A stretch of 64,000 nucleotides of DNA from Devosia subaequoris (GCF_014197055.1 NZ_JACIEW010000001.1:620001-684000), one strand, 5' to 3'; counted from the stretch's first letter, positions 27,524 to 37,953 are shown. Numbers and translations: made by a program. The notes: generated by a model not told the origin, from the sequence alone.

Positions 27524-27973
27524 CTACTCCGCCCGGAACTGCTGGTGGCACTGGCCGCACGTGCCCATCAGAGACTGAAGCGCGGTCGCATAACCATCGG
27601 CATCGCCGGCCTCAGCGGCAGCAAGAGCCTCAGCCGCGGCAGTTTCGCTGGCATTGGCTATGGCGACAAAGCCCTCCCAGTCCTCCCAGATGGCGGGAAG
27701 CGCTTTGGTGTCGCCGACAATCGAACCTTCAGGAAAGAGGTCGGGAACGTGGCTGAAATTGTCGCGCAAAGTGGTCATGGCGGTAACCGCCTCGGCCCCG
27801 GAGAGACCGCGAGCGGAGCGCAGGACGCCGCCATTTTCCTTCATAAGGGCCTGGCGCATCTCTACAGCCTCTTCGGCTGTTTCAGGCGGCGTGAAGCCAT
27901 CCTGGGCGATGACGGCAACGGCGCCGAGAGCCAGAAAGGTGCCGATGGCGGCTGCGGAGACCAATTTCATCAT
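27524..27973 (-). CDS. cytochrome c', periplasmic c-type haem protein
   Basis: One hundred and forty-nine residues. A signal peptide (MKLVSAAAIGTFLALGAVAVIAQ) targets it to the periplasm, and the four-helix body ends in CGQCH at residues 139-143, the haem-attachment site placed at the C-terminus as in cytochrome c' (PF01322). Such proteins bind nitric oxide and carbon monoxide and are linked to NO protection rather than electron transfer. GAGGGA lies at the right distance from the double ATG at 27973. The longer frame from 28066 would mask the signal peptide. Confidence 0.9.
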   Translation of the reverse strand: MMKLVSAAAIGTFLALGAVAVIAQDGFTPPETAEEAVEMRQALMKENGGVLRSARGLSGAEAVTAMTTLRDNFSHVPDLFPEGSIVGDTKALPAIWEDWEGFVAIANASETAAAEALAAAEAGDADGYATALQSLMGTCGQCHQQFRAE

Positions 27974-28080
27974 CGTCTTGTTCCCTCGAAAATATCCTGC
28001 ACCGGACGGGTCCTCATCCCACGCCCACACGATTGCACGGCTTGGTGACAGTCCCAATGTGCACACGCGAATGTGACCAG

Positions 28081-29088
28081 CTAATCAGACAGCAGAAAGA
28101 CTGACTGTTCGATGTCGCCAAATATCGAATGCCCGGCTGCGTCCACGGCCCTAATGCGCACCTGATCTCCCGGCTTGAGAAAAGGTGTGCGGGCCCGGCC
28201 ATATTTGGCCTTTTCGGCGGTGCGCGCCTCGGCAATGCAGGCAAAGCCGATGCCGTCCGATTTCAGCGGAAGGGTCTGGTCGTGCGGGTTTGAGACCGTA
28301 CCGCCTCCAATAATGGTGCCTGCCGACAGATTGCGGGTGCGCGCCGCCTCGACGATCAGATCTGCAAAGTCAAAATGCATGCCGATACCGGCATTTGGTT
28401 GACCATATAGCTTATCATTAACCTCGATGCGGATGGGCAGATGCAGGCGATTGTCACGCCAGTTCGCGCCAAGGCTGGCCGGGGTCATCGCAATGGGCGC
28501 AAAAGCGGTGGACGGCTTGGCGTGGAAAAAACCAAAACCGTTCTGGAGATCATCGACCACCAGGCGGCGCAGCGACACGTCGTTGAGCACAGTCACCAAC
28601 CGAATGGCTGATGAGGCCTGCTCGCGCGTCGCGCCCATGGGCACAGCCCCGATAATCACGCCGACTTCGCCCTCAAAATCGAGTGCCAGATCGTCGCTGG
28701 GCACCACGATGGGTGCGGTCGCTGCCAGGAGTGAATCGGAGCCGCCCTGATAGAGCAGCGGACGGATGGATTGCAGTTCTTCGTCCTTGCTGCCCTTGAG
28801 CGACCGGACACGCTCGAGGTGGCTCATATAGGCTGAACCATCAATCCACTGATAGGCCCTGGGGAGAGGCGCATGCGCTGCCTTCGGGTCGAAGACCTGG
28901 CCGGTGATCTCGTCCGCATCAAGCTGTATCGCAAGCGCCTCCAGGGCAGGTTCGGCCCGCTCCCAATCATCCATGGCAGCCTGGAGATTGGGCGCAATGC
29001 GTCCGGCCGAAACACACCGGGCCAAATCGTTGGAAACGACCACGAGCTGGCCATCGGGACGGCCATTGCGCAGGGTGGCGAGTTTCAT
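28081..29088 (-). CDS. fumarylacetoacetate hydrolase family protein
   Basis: Three hundred and thirty-five residues. The C-terminal FAH fold carries the metal-ligand segment DFEGEVGVIIG, then LLNDVSLR-like VLNDVSLRRL, GFGFFHAKPSTAFAP, and GTIIGGGTVSN. The N-terminal part, with YQWIDGSAY, fits fumarylacetoacetases proper or closely related hydrolases of ring-cleavage products. No tyrosine-catabolism partner (hmgA, maiA) is next to it, so the substrate is not certain. It is divergent from the DUF2865 gene across about 200 bases. Confidence 0.87.
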   Translation of the reverse strand: MKLATLRNGRPDGQLVVVSNDLARCVSAGRIAPNLQAAMDDWERAEPALEALAIQLDADEITGQVFDPKAAHAPLPRAYQWIDGSAYMSHLERVRSLKGSKDEELQSIRPLLYQGGSDSLLAATAPIVVPSDDLALDFEGEVGVIIGAVPMGATREQASSAIRLVTVLNDVSLRRLVVDDLQNGFGFFHAKPSTAFAPIAMTPASLGANWRDNRLHLPIRIEVNDKLYGQPNAGIGMHFDFADLIVEAARTRNLSAGTIIGGGTVSNPHDQTLPLKSDGIGFACIAEARTAEKAKYGRARTPFLKPGDQVRIRAVDAAGHSIFGDIEQSVFLLSD

Positions 29089-29286
29089 GCGATCTCTCCT
29101 TAAGGCGTGTGTTGCCCGGACGCGCTACCGCGGGGCAAATCATGTCGCTATAATGTTGCCATGGACGTTAAAGCATTATCCACGGCGTTAGAATCGGTTT
29201 GACGCTTCAAGCCATTGATTTGCTGCAAGATCCATCAACGGCCCTAAGGCGCATGCGGGTTCGGCCTCCGCAAACGGGAATATGGC

Positions 29287-30426
29287 GTGAATATCACTTT
29301 GTCGGGGCTTCGCCCCCTTATCTTGCTGATCCTGGCGGCGATCGTGCTGGTGCTGGATGTCGATGTCGCCCATGCACAGGCCGCGCAATGCCGGCAATTG
29401 CAGTCGGCCCTGGCCCAGTTCGACCGCAATGGTGATTTTCGTCAGCTAGGCAGCAATTCCAATGCGGCGCGCCAATTGCAGCGCCAGGTTCAGCAGGCCG
29501 AAAGCCGATATATTCGCGAGGGCTGCAATGACGATGCCCGCGCCGGACGCACGTTGAGCCGCAGCTGCCAGTTAATCGCGCGCGACGTGCTGAGCCTGCG
29601 GGATGACTATGCCCAGCTCAGCCAGTCAGTGGAAACCGCCAATGCTGTGGCCCAGCAGCGCGAGGCCATCCTGCAGGAAATGGCGCGCTTCGGTTGCAAT
29701 TCAGGGTCCAACGCGACGTTCACCCGCGAGCGCCAGAACATTTTCGACCGCATTTTCGGCACGACGTCAGAGGGCGATTTCACCAATGGTGATTTCGTCG
29801 ACGGCGGCGACTATTGGGGCTATCAGGGCTACAACACTGTGCGCACCGTATGCGTGCGCCTGAGCGATGGGTATTTCTGGCCGATCAGCTATGCGACCCT
29901 GCCCGACTATCTCGGCAATGATGCGATCAGTTGCCAGCAGATGTGCCCCAATACGGCAGTCGAACTCTATTACTACAATAATCCGGGCGAAGAACCCGAG
30001 CAGATGCGCAGCGTCAATGGCGTGCCTTACGCATCCCTGCCGACGGCCTTTGCCTACCGCAATGAGTTCGACAAATCGGCCAGTTGCCACGCTGCGCCGA
30101 CCGCTGATGGGTCGGTGACAGTGGTGGCGACCGCCGATGGCAGCAGCCGGGCAATGCTGGATATCAATGGGGTGCGCATCCCCATGCCGTTGCGGGATCC
30201 GCGCGGCGTTGCGCCGGTGCAGGCAGCCCCGGTGGAAGCTGTCGCGACCGTAGCCCTCGTTGATGTGCCCCTGCCCCGTCCGCGTCCCGCCGGACCGGGC
30301 GAGATTGCTCGTCAGCCAAGTGCGCCAGTGACGCCGGAACTGCGGATCGTCCAGCTTGGTGGCAAGAGCGTCAGGGTAGTCGGTCCAGACACGCCTTACG
30401 CCCGAGCAGGACAAGCAGGGACTTGA
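29287..30426 (+). CDS. DUF2865 secreted protein
   Basis: Three hundred and seventy-nine residues from a GTG start. A signal peptide (LRPLILLILAAIVLVLDVDVAHAQ) is followed by a helical region rich in Gln and Arg and then the DUF2865 core: VCVRLSDGYFWPISYATL, CQQMCPNTAVELYYY and NPGEEPEQMRSVNGVPYASLP. Paired cysteines suggest a disulfide-bonded periplasmic domain. The C-terminal tail is Pro-rich. Function is unknown; the family is widespread in Hyphomicrobiales. Its last 18 codons are read antisense to the end of gltX. Confidence 0.88.
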   Translation: MNITLSGLRPLILLILAAIVLVLDVDVAHAQAAQCRQLQSALAQFDRNGDFRQLGSNSNAARQLQRQVQQAESRYIREGCNDDARAGRTLSRSCQLIARDVLSLRDDYAQLSQSVETANAVAQQREAILQEMARFGCNSGSNATFTRERQNIFDRIFGTTSEGDFTNGDFVDGGDYWGYQGYNTVRTVCVRLSDGYFWPISYATLPDYLGNDAISCQQMCPNTAVELYYYNNPGEEPEQMRSVNGVPYASLPTAFAYRNEFDKSASCHAAPTADGSVTVVATADGSSRAMLDINGVRIPMPLRDPRGVAPVQAAPVEAVATVALVDVPLPRPRPAGPGEIARQPSAPVTPELRIVQLGGKSVRVVGPDTPYARAGQAGT

Positions 30427-31699
30427 GTTCGGGACCGTCATGACGGCCTGTCAGGGCCATGCGTAGCGGAAGAAACAGCCCCTTGCCCTTGCGCCCGGTG
30501 CTCGCCTTGAGGGCATTGGTCCAATGGCTCCAGGTTGAGTCGTCCCAGGGTTCGGGGGGCAGCATGGCCTTGGCCAGGGCCAGGAAGTCGCGATCCTCCT
30601 CGGCCACGACCGGCTCGACCGGACCGGTCAGCAGCTTGGACCATTCCACGATGTCAGGGAATTTGACGAGGTTTTCCCGCAGCAAGGTCCACATGGCCTC
30701 GCCTTCCAGCCCAAGCGCGCTGAGGCGCGGCGCTGCATCCGCATAGGGCATCGCATGCAGCATGCGGGCGTTGAGCGTGTCGAGTTCGGCAGGATCGAAC
30801 CGGGCAGACCCATGCGAAATCATCGAGAAATCAAGCTTTTCGGCGATAGCGTCAAGGTTGTCATAGACCTCTACCGGCAGGCCGGTGCCGGTCAGGGTTG
30901 CGACAATGGCTATGGCCAGCGGCTCGTAGCCCTCTTCCCGGAAATCGGCGATCGACTGGCTGCCCAGACGTTTCGAGAAGCCCTGCCCCTGCGCGTCGGT
31001 CAACAGGTTATGATGGCCAAAAGTCGGCGGCGTTGCACCCAGGGCCTCGAAGATTTCGATCTGGGTTCCCGTATTGGACACATGGTCCTCACCCCGGATG
31101 ATGTGGGTGATATCGAGGTCAATGTCGTCGACGACGGATGGAAGCGTATAGAGGTAGGACCCATCCGCACGGATCAGCACCGGGTCAGACATGGATGCGG
31201 TATTTACCGTCTGCGGTCCCTTGATGAGGTCGTCGAACTGCACCGGGCGACCATCGAGCCGGAAGCGCCAATGCGGCGTGCGGCCTTCGGCTTCGAGACG
31301 GGCGCGATCTTCCTCGGTGAGGTTCAACGCGGCGCGATCGTAGATTGGGGGCTTGCCCAACAGACGCGCGCGGGCCCGCTTTCGGTCGAGTTCTTCCTCG
31401 GTTTCGTAGCAGGGATAGAGGCGGCCGGCGGCAACCAGACGATCGCGGGCGGCGTCATAGAGCGCTGTGCGCTCGGACTGGCGCACCAGCAGGTCGGGCT
31501 GAATCCCCAACCAGGACAGGTCCGCTTCGATGCCATCGGCAAATTCGCGGGTAGAGCGGGCGTGGTCAGTGTCGTCCATGCGCAGCACGTAGCGGCCGGC
31601 ATGGCGGCGGGCAAAATACCAATTGAGCAAGGCCGGACGGGCGTTACCCAGATGAATATGGCCGGTGGGGGACGGCGCCCAGCGAACGGTTACACTCAT
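30371..31699 (-). CDS. gltX: glutamyl-tRNA synthetase, second (GluRS2-type) paralogue
   Basis: Four hundred and forty-two residues. The class I HIGH motif is HIHLG near residue 16 and the KMSKS motif is the FSKRLGS variant near residue 240. Alphaproteobacteria commonly carry two glutamyl-tRNA synthetases; the short length and FSKRLG motif fit the GluRS2 branch, which in related bacteria can be specialised for tRNA-Gln mischarging ahead of the amidotransferase. Its ATG overlaps the nadE stop by four bases (ATGA). The other end overlaps the DUF2865 gene by 56 bases on the opposite strand. Confidence 0.9.
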   Translation of the reverse strand: MSVTVRWAPSPTGHIHLGNARPALLNWYFARRHAGRYVLRMDDTDHARSTREFADGIEADLSWLGIQPDLLVRQSERTALYDAARDRLVAAGRLYPCYETEEELDRKRARARLLGKPPIYDRAALNLTEEDRARLEAEGRTPHWRFRLDGRPVQFDDLIKGPQTVNTASMSDPVLIRADGSYLYTLPSVVDDIDLDITHIIRGEDHVSNTGTQIEIFEALGATPPTFGHHNLLTDAQGQGFSKRLGSQSIADFREEGYEPLAIAIVATLTGTGLPVEVYDNLDAIAEKLDFSMISHGSARFDPAELDTLNARMLHAMPYADAAPRLSALGLEGEAMWTLLRENLVKFPDIVEWSKLLTGPVEPVVAEEDRDFLALAKAMLPPEPWDDSTWSHWTNALKASTGRKGKGLFLPLRMALTGRHDGPELKSLLVLLGRKACLDRLP

Positions 31700-33384
31700 C
31701 CTATTGTCCCGTCCTTGTAGCCATTGGTGATGGGATATTTGCGCCCCTGCCCAAAGGCGCGAGGCGTAATCTTGGGGCCCGGCGCGGCCTGACGGCGCTT
31801 GTATTCAGCAATGTTAAGCAGACGTTCGATGCGCTTGACCAGGGCTGCGTCATGCCCGCGCGCCACGATGTCGTCCAGCGCCATTTCCTCTTCCACAATA
31901 CAGGCGAGGATATCATCGAGCACCGGATAGGGTGGCAGGCTGTCCTGGTCGGTCTGGTCGGGGCGGAGTTCCGCGCTGGGGGCCTTGTCGATGATGGATT
32001 GGGGGATGACCTCTCCTGCCCGACCCAGGCAATCGCCCGGCAGGTGCTTGTTGCGCCAGGCGGCCAGAGCGTAGACATCCATCTTGAACATGTCCTTGAG
32101 CGGATTATAGCCGCCATTCATGTCGCCATAGATGGTGGCATAGCCCACGCCCATTTCGGACTTGTTGCCCGTGGTCAGCAACATGGAGCCGAGTTTGTTG
32201 GAGACGGCCATGAGGATGGTGCCGCGCATGCGCGACTGAAGGTTTTCCTCGGCTATGTCGATGGGGCGATTGCCGAAAATGGGCTGCAACTCATTGAGCG
32301 CGGTGTCGACCGGATCGCCAATGGTGACGATGTCATAACGGACGCCGAGCCTGTCGGCGCAGTCCCTGGCATCCCGCAGGCTGGTTTCGGAGGTGTAGCG
32401 ATAGGGCAGCATGATGGCGTGGACCTTCTCAGGCCCGAAAGCGTCGGCGGCCATGGCGGCTACTACGGCACTGTCGATACCGCCGGAAAGGCCCAGCACA
32501 ACATGAGAGAACCCGTTCTTGAGAACGTAATCGCGCAGGCCGAGCACGCATGCGCGCCAGGGCGCTTCCTTGACCGAGGTCAACTCTTCGATCCGGCCGT
32601 TGTTGCAGGTCCAGCCAGCGTCGGTGCGGACCCAATCGGAGACGATGAAATCGGGTTCGAAGGACTTGCCTTGCAGGACCAGCTTGTCGCCCGGCTCCAT
32701 GGCAAAGGATGCGCCGTCAAAGACCAGTTCGTCCTGACCACCGACCTGATTGAGATAGAGCATGGGCACGCCGTCTTCGGCCACGCGGGCGCGCACCAGG
32801 TCCTTGCGGATATGCTGCTTATTGGTCCAATAGGGCGAGCCGTTGGGGCAAAGCATGATCTCGGCGCCACGCATGGCCAAATGCTCGCAGACCGGTGTGT
32901 GCCAGACATCCTCGCAGATCGGAATGCCTACTGAAACGCCCTTGATTGTGACGGGCAGCGGCAGCGGGCCGGCCTCGAAATAGCGCGGCTCATAAAACAC
33001 GTCGCTATTGGGCAATTCGCGCTTGTAGCGGATGGCCGTGATATCGCCGTGTTCAGCAACCAGAACCGCATTGTGCAAGCCCGTGACGTCGAGCCAGATA
33101 GTCGGCAGAATGAGCACCACATCGGTGCCCTTGGTATCGGCCACCAGCGCCCGCGCGGCACCGATGGCGTCCTTTATGAACTGTTCCTTGAACAGCAGAT
33201 CGTCCGGGAAATAGCCGGTGAGGAACAATTCGGACAGCATCAGGATGTCGGCTTTTGCGGCCTTGGCGTCGTCCAGCGCCTGGCGCGCGAGCGCGAGGTT
33301 TCCGGACAAGTCGCCCACCTTGGGATTGAGCTGGGCGAGCGCGATGCGAAGCTGGTCGGTCACTGGAAGCTGGCCTGGGTGCAT
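31696..33384 (-). CDS. nadE: glutamine-hydrolysing NAD+ synthetase
   Basis: About 562 residues with two domains. The N-terminal glutaminase of the nitrilase type supplies ammonia through its Glu-Lys-Cys triad: LSELFLTGY, KRELPN and GIPICEDVW. The C-terminal synthetase has the SGGIDS pyrophosphate loop near residue 298 and VGYATIYGDMNGGYNPLKD. It converts nicotinate adenine dinucleotide to NAD+. The start is uncertain between ATG 33384 and a slightly later GTG in front of TDQLRIALAQ. It is translationally coupled to gltX by a four-base overlap. Confidence 0.94.
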   Translation of the reverse strand: MHPGQLPVTDQLRIALAQLNPKVGDLSGNLALARQALDDAKAAKADILMLSELFLTGYFPDDLLFKEQFIKDAIGAARALVADTKGTDVVLILPTIWLDVTGLHNAVLVAEHGDITAIRYKRELPNSDVFYEPRYFEAGPLPLPVTIKGVSVGIPICEDVWHTPVCEHLAMRGAEIMLCPNGSPYWTNKQHIRKDLVRARVAEDGVPMLYLNQVGGQDELVFDGASFAMEPGDKLVLQGKSFEPDFIVSDWVRTDAGWTCNNGRIEELTSVKEAPWRACVLGLRDYVLKNGFSHVVLGLSGGIDSAVVAAMAADAFGPEKVHAIMLPYRYTSETSLRDARDCADRLGVRYDIVTIGDPVDTALNELQPIFGNRPIDIAEENLQSRMRGTILMAVSNKLGSMLLTTGNKSEMGVGYATIYGDMNGGYNPLKDMFKMDVYALAAWRNKHLPGDCLGRAGEVIPQSIIDKAPSAELRPDQTDQDSLPPYPVLDDILACIVEEEMALDDIVARGHDAALVKRIERLLNIAEYKRRQAAPGPKITPRAFGQGRKYPITNGYKDGTIG

Positions 33385-33493
33385 GGAACAGGACCATCCG
33401 GTGTGAAGCCGGATGCGGCGCAAGGATTAGCCGCTCACCCCGGCAAGGGCAAGCGGCGCAGGCGGGAAGCGGCGATGCGGGCTGGGCAGACGA

Positions 33494-34870
33494 CTACTCG
33501 CCGGCCAGACGCTGTTGGCGCGGCGGCTTTTGCGCGTGCACTTCTTCGGCAACCAGAAAGGCCAGCTCCAGCGCCTGGCTGGCATTGAGGCGCGGGTCGC
33601 AATAGGTATTGTAGCGATCCGACAGCGTTGCTTCGGTCACTGCAGAGACGCCGCCGACGCATTCGGTGACGTCGTCACCGGTCATCTCGATATGCACGCC
33701 GCCGGCGTAACTGCCCATTTCGCGGTGCACATCGAAGAAATTCTTCACTTCTGCCAACACACGGTCGAAGGGGCGGGTCTTGAAGCCGGTCGACGCCTTG
33801 ATGGTATTGCCATGCATCGGATCGCAGCACCAGACCACCGTGCGGCCAGCCTTCTGCACCGTTTCGATCAGGCGCGGCAGGTGCTCGTGCACCTTGTCGG
33901 CGCCGAAACGTGAAATCAGGGTGATGCGGCCAGCTTCGTCGGTCGGATTGAGCCGGTCGAGCAGGCGCAGCAGATCGTCATTGGACAGGCTCGGCCCACA
34001 TTTGATGCCGATGGGATTTTTGATGCCGGCGAAATATTCGACATGGGCCTCGTCGGGATCGCGGGTGCGGTCGCCGATCCAGAGCATGTGACCGGAGGTC
34101 GCGTACCAGTCATTGGTGATCGAGTCCCGGCGGGTCAGCGCCTCCTCATAGCCGAGCAGCAGAGCTTCGTGGCTGGTAAAGAAGCTGGTCTGCTTGAGAG
34201 CCGGTGTATTGTCGGGATTGATGCCGAGCGCCGACATGAAGGTGATGGCATCGTCGATGCGGCGAGCCACTTCCTCGAAGCGCGCATCCCAGCTTGAGCC
34301 CTTCATGAAGCCCATGGTCCACTCGTGAATGCGGGTCAGTTCGGCATAGCCGCCCATTGAGAAGGCGCGCAGCAGGTTGAGGGTTGCGGCCGACTGGCGA
34401 TAGGCCATCAGGAGGCGGTTGGGGTCAGGAACGCGCGAGGCTTCGGTGAAGGCAATGTCGTTGATGATATCGCCGCGATAGGAGGGGAGTTCAACGCCGT
34501 CGATGATTTCTGTGTCGGCAGAGCGCGGCTTCGCGAACTGCCCGGCGACGCGACCGACCTTGACGACCGGCTTGGACGCCCCATGGGTCAGGACCACCGC
34601 CATCTGCAAGAAAACGCGGAAGAAATCGCGGATATGATCGGCGCCGTGCTCGGCAAAGCTTTCGGCGCAATCGCCGCCTTGGAGCAGGAATGCGTCACCG
34701 GCTGCGACCGCTGCTAGGCGGGACTTCAGATCACGCGCTTCACCGGCGAACACCAGCGGTGGAAAGGTCGCGAGCTGGCGTTCAGCGTCCTGAAGGGCAG
34801 CCGGATCTGGATAGGCCGGCACCTGCCGGATTGGCTTCTCACGCCAGGAGCTCGGTGTCCAGGTAGTCAT
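33494..34870 (-). CDS. 3-deoxy-7-phosphoheptulonate synthase, class II (plant type)
   Basis: Four hundred and fifty-eight residues beginning [20 protein letters not shown], the classic class II start. Further family blocks are [15 protein letters not shown] with the metal-binding Cys, [14 protein letters not shown], and [10 protein letters not shown]. It joins phosphoenolpyruvate and erythrose-4-phosphate in the first step of the shikimate pathway. The ATG at 34870 is preferred because it matches the family N-terminus. It is flanked by nadE and gor on the same strand but with gaps near 100 bases, so the transcription unit is not clear. Confidence 0.95.
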   Translation of the reverse strand: MTTWTPSSWREKPIRQVPAYPDPAALQDAERQLATFPPLVFAGEARDLKSRLAAVAAGDAFLLQGGDCAESFAEHGADHIRDFFRVFLQMAVVLTHGASKPVVKVGRVAGQFAKPRSADTEIIDGVELPSYRGDIINDIAFTEASRVPDPNRLLMAYRQSAATLNLLRAFSMGGYAELTRIHEWTMGFMKGSSWDARFEEVARRIDDAITFMSALGINPDNTPALKQTSFFTSHEALLLGYEEALTRRDSITNDWYATSGHMLWIGDRTRDPDEAHVEYFAGIKNPIGIKCGPSLSNDDLLRLLDRLNPTDEAGRITLISRFGADKVHEHLPRLIETVQKAGRTVVWCCDPMHGNTIKASTGFKTRPFDRVLAEVKNFFDVHREMGSYAGGVHIEMTGDDVTECVGGVSAVTEATLSDRYNTYCDPRLNASQALELAFLVAEEVHAQKPPRQQRLAGE

Positions 34871-34947
34871 AATCTGTCTCGCTTCGGGCCGGCAGGAAGG
34901 GTCGGGGCGATCTAGCAAGCCAGAGCGCCGCTGCCAAGCAGAAAGGG

Positions 34948-36321
34948 TCAGACGCGTTTGCAGTCGCGGTAGGAATAGCTTGGCGATTTGAAGGTCACCA
35001 GCTCTTCGGCAGCCGAGGGATGCAGGGCAATCGTGCGGTCCAAATCGACCTTGGTGGCGCCCATGCTGACGGCCACGCCGACGAGCTGGATCATTTCGGC
35101 AGCTCCTGGACCCAGAAGATGAACGCCAAGCACCTTGCCCTCGTCCTTCTCCGTGATCAGCTTCATGATCATGCGCTCGGTGCGATCGGAGAGCGTGTTT
35201 TGCATGGGCCGAAAGCGCGAGACGTAAACATCGACATCGCCGTGGGTCGCAGCCTCTGCTTCAGTCAAACCGACGGTGCCGATCTCCGGCTCAGCAAAGA
35301 CTGCGGTCGGGATCAATGAGTGATCGACCTTGAGCGGATTATCGTTGAACACTGTCTCGGCGAAGTACCAGCCTTCGCGGATGGCCACCGGGGTCAATTG
35401 GGCACGGCCAGTGACGTCGCCGACCGCGTAGATCGAGGGCACGGAGGTCTGCGAATATTCGTCGACGGCGACGGAGCCGTGCTCGGTGAGCTTCACCCCA
35501 GCGCTTTCAAGGCCGAGGCCGTCGATATTTGGCCGGCGGCCAGTGGCGAACATGACAACCCCGTAAGGAGCGGAGACACCGTCGCTGAACGTGGCAGTCA
35601 CATCGTCACCGGTCTTGGCCAGCGATTTGATGGTGGTCTGATAAATAATGCGGACGCCGCGCTCGGTGAGCCCGGCTTCAAGACCGCGCCGCATATCCTC
35701 ATCGAAGCCACGCAGGATGCAGTCACCGCGATAAATGATGGTGGTGTTGACGCCCAGGCCAGCGAAAATGGTGGCGAACTCAACCGCAATATAGCCCCCA
35801 CCCTCGATGAGGATGGAATGGGGCAGCCTGGGCAGATCGAAGGCCTCGTTGGATGTGATGCCCAACTCGGCACCCGGAATATCGGGAACGAACGGCCGCG
35901 CGCCGGTGGCCACCAGAATATATTTGGCGCTCAGTTCGCGCCCGTCGCGCACAAGACGAACGCCATTCGGACCTGTCACCTCTGCACGGTCGCGGATGAT
36001 CTCGACACCAGGCTTTTCCAGGTTGCTGGCATAGGCATGTTCGAGCCGGGTGATTTCCTTTTCCTTGGCAGCAACCAGGGTTGGCCAATCAAAGCTGGCG
36101 TCGACGTGCCAGCCAAAGCTTTGCGCAATGTCGAACTGGTCGCGGAAGCGCGCCGCGTAGACATAGAGCTTTTTGGGTACGCAACCGCGAATAACGCAGG
36201 TGCCGCCGACACGGAATTCCTCGACGATGGCCACCTTGGCGCCATAGGTCGCGGCCATGCGCGCAGCGCGGACGCCACCAGAACCGGCACCAATGACGAT
36301 CAGATCGTAGTCGAAATCCAT
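34948..36321 (-). CDS. gor: glutathione-disulfide reductase
   Basis: Four hundred and fifty-seven residues. The FAD site is [12 protein letters not shown] near residue 9, the redox disulfide is Cys42 and Cys47 in [12 protein letters not shown], and the C-terminal catalytic block is [11 protein letters not shown]. The VIRGC spacer is the form seen in alphaproteobacterial glutathione reductases. It regenerates reduced glutathione using NADPH in the cytoplasm. The upstream terminator after the DUF2059 gene shows that gor has its own promoter. Confidence 0.95.
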   Translation of the reverse strand: MDFDYDLIVIGAGSGGVRAARMAATYGAKVAIVEEFRVGGTCVIRGCVPKKLYVYAARFRDQFDIAQSFGWHVDASFDWPTLVAAKEKEITRLEHAYASNLEKPGVEIIRDRAEVTGPNGVRLVRDGRELSAKYILVATGARPFVPDIPGAELGITSNEAFDLPRLPHSILIEGGGYIAVEFATIFAGLGVNTTIIYRGDCILRGFDEDMRRGLEAGLTERGVRIIYQTTIKSLAKTGDDVTATFSDGVSAPYGVVMFATGRRPNIDGLGLESAGVKLTEHGSVAVDEYSQTSVPSIYAVGDVTGRAQLTPVAIREGWYFAETVFNDNPLKVDHSLIPTAVFAEPEIGTVGLTEAEAATHGDVDVYVSRFRPMQNTLSDRTERMIMKLITEKDEGKVLGVHLLGPGAAEMIQLVGVAVSMGATKVDLDRTIALHPSAAEELVTFKSPSYSYRDCKRV

Positions 36322-36403
36322 TTCAGTCCCCTGCTCGGTTCAGCGCATACCAACATGCCGACGCTCTATCGTCTAATGACGATGAATATAGTTTGGGCTT
36401 CGC

Positions 36404-36433
36404 ACAAAAAAAGACCCCGCACAAGGCGGGGTC
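36404..36433 (-). terminator. Rho-independent terminator after the rpiA-DUF2059 operon
   Basis: On the minus strand, GACCCCGC and GCGGGGTC with a 5-base loop are followed by TTTTTTTG. It lies 24 bases after the DUF2059 stop and is the strongest terminator in the window. Confidence 0.92.
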
Positions 36434-36457
36434 GGTATCCAGGCAATGCCATAGGAA

Positions 36458-36985
36458 TCAGAGCTCAATACCCTGATCGCGCAGTTCGGAGCGCACTTTG
36501 GCGAAGAATTCGGTGCGCAGGTTGTTGGTATAAACCTGCAGCACGCGACGAACATCCGCGTTCAGCTCGGAGTTGGCGGTTGCCAGCTTCTGGCCCACCG
36601 GCGACTCGTAAAAGGCCACGATTTCGGTCAGTTCCTCGAGGGTGAAGTAGATCGCGTAAACGCGGGCAAACTGATCGAGCAGTTCGCCCTTGCGGCCGTT
36701 ATAGGACTTGATGACCTCGCCAATGGCGTCGCTGGTCTCTTCCTGGATCTCCGGATTCTGGGTGATGATCTGGCGCATCGTATCGATGCCCATTTCCACA
36801 ATTGTGGTTTCGAACACGGCGCCGCGGTCGGTCAGATCAATATATTTGCGTGCCATGGCAAGCTCTTCTGGCGCCACTTCCTGGGCAGAGGCCGGTACAG
36901 CGGCTCCAAAGGTGCCGGCAACCAGTGCAGCCAGTGCCATCATCCTGGCACTGCGTGCCCAGTTTCCAATATTCCACAATGCCAT
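36458..36985 (-). CDS. DUF2059 secreted protein
   Basis: One hundred and seventy-five residues. An N-terminal signal peptide ends near VPASAQ, so the protein is exported to the periplasm. The body is helical with the DUF2059 pattern: VYAIYFTLEELTEIVAFYESPVGQKL. No catalytic residues stand out. The ATG at 36985 has GGGACGAGAC upstream and directly starts the signal peptide. It follows rpiA by 20 bases, and the pairing with rpiA and gor is common in Hyphomicrobiales. Function is unknown. Confidence 0.88.
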   Translation of the reverse strand: MALWNIGNWARSARMMALAALVAGTFGAAVPASAQEVAPEELAMARKYIDLTDRGAVFETTIVEMGIDTMRQIITQNPEIQEETSDAIGEVIKSYNGRKGELLDQFARVYAIYFTLEELTEIVAFYESPVGQKLATANSELNADVRRVLQVYTNNLRTEFFAKVRSELRDQGIEL

Positions 36986-37005
36986 CTTGTCTCGTCCCAC
37001 TCTGG

Positions 37006-37704
37006 TCAATTGCCCTTGAGAAGTGTTTCTACGCCATTCGGCGTTGCCACATAAGCCTCGCGGCACATTTTCAGGAACAGTCCATGCTGGACCACGCCCG
37101 GAATGTCCAGAAGCTCGTTTGAGAGGGCTTCTGGCTGCGAAATGCGGCCAAAAAATGCATCCAGGATGAGGTGCCCCCCATCGGTAAGGAATGGTTCGCC
37201 ATTGCCGGAAGCCCGCAATTTCAGCTCGCCCTGAGCATTATGGTGCTTCATTATTGCCGCGACAGCATGCCGTGTGGCGCCGAGGCCGAAACGGTTGACC
37301 TCGATGGGCAGCGGAAAGCGTCCAAGCGCATCGACGATTTTGGAGCTATCGGCAATAACGATCATGGCGTCCGACGCCGCCGCCACGATCTTCTCGCGCA
37401 ACAGCGCTCCGCCGCCCCCCTTGATGAGGTTGAGAGAAGGGTCGATTTCGTCTGCCCCATCAACCGTGAGGTCGAGGCGATCGAGGCTATCCAGATCGGA
37501 CAGAGGAATGCCGCATTCCCGCGCCTGGCGAGCCGTGGCCTCCGAGGTGGGAACGCCGACAATATCCAATCCTTGCGCCACGCGCGCTCCGAGCAATTCC
37601 ACGAAGTGCCTGGCGGTCGAGCCAGTGCCCAATCCCACCTTCATGCCGGAGGTAATTTCGGCGACGGCCCGAGCTGCGGCCTCACGCTTCAGCGCTTCGC
37701 TCAT
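37006..37704 (-). CDS. rpiA: ribose-5-phosphate isomerase A
   Basis: Two hundred and thirty-two residues. Signature blocks are [15 protein letters not shown], the active-site [24 protein letters not shown] with its conserved Asp, Glu and Lys, and a late [10 protein letters not shown]. It interconverts ribose-5-phosphate and ribulose-5-phosphate in the pentose phosphate pathway. It heads a two-gene unit with the DUF2059 gene. About 250 bases separate it from the divergent L,D-transpeptidase gene, and I see no specific operator there. Confidence 0.95.
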   Translation of the reverse strand: MSEALKREAAARAVAEITSGMKVGLGTGSTARHFVELLGARVAQGLDIVGVPTSEATARQARECGIPLSDLDSLDRLDLTVDGADEIDPSLNLIKGGGGALLREKIVAAASDAMIVIADSSKIVDALGRFPLPIEVNRFGLGATRHAVAAIMKHHNAQGELKLRASGNGEPFLTDGGHLILDAFFGRISQPEALSNELLDIPGVVQHGLFLKMCREAYVATPNGVETLLKGN

Positions 37705-37953
37705 TGATCAGTCCTTTCGCCAATTTCGGCGGGTTTGGCAGCGAGGCACCATGACTGTCAAGCATCCGAAAGTCGCGTGTTCACGGATTGGTGACTCCAA
37801 GGTGTAACCGACTGGCAACACAATGTGGCGATGATGACGCATATGTGGCGGAAACTGGGCGGGTCCCTTTCGGCCTCGCACGAGACAAAGTAAGTAGCGC
37901 AAATAGTCGTGGACCCGAATCAGGGCAACGTATTTGAGAGGCCAAGTGGAAGC

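Noticed and set aside
35320-36645. 441-codon plus-strand frame opposite gor
   Set aside because: It is the antisense shadow of a well-supported glutathione reductase; it has no recognisable domain.
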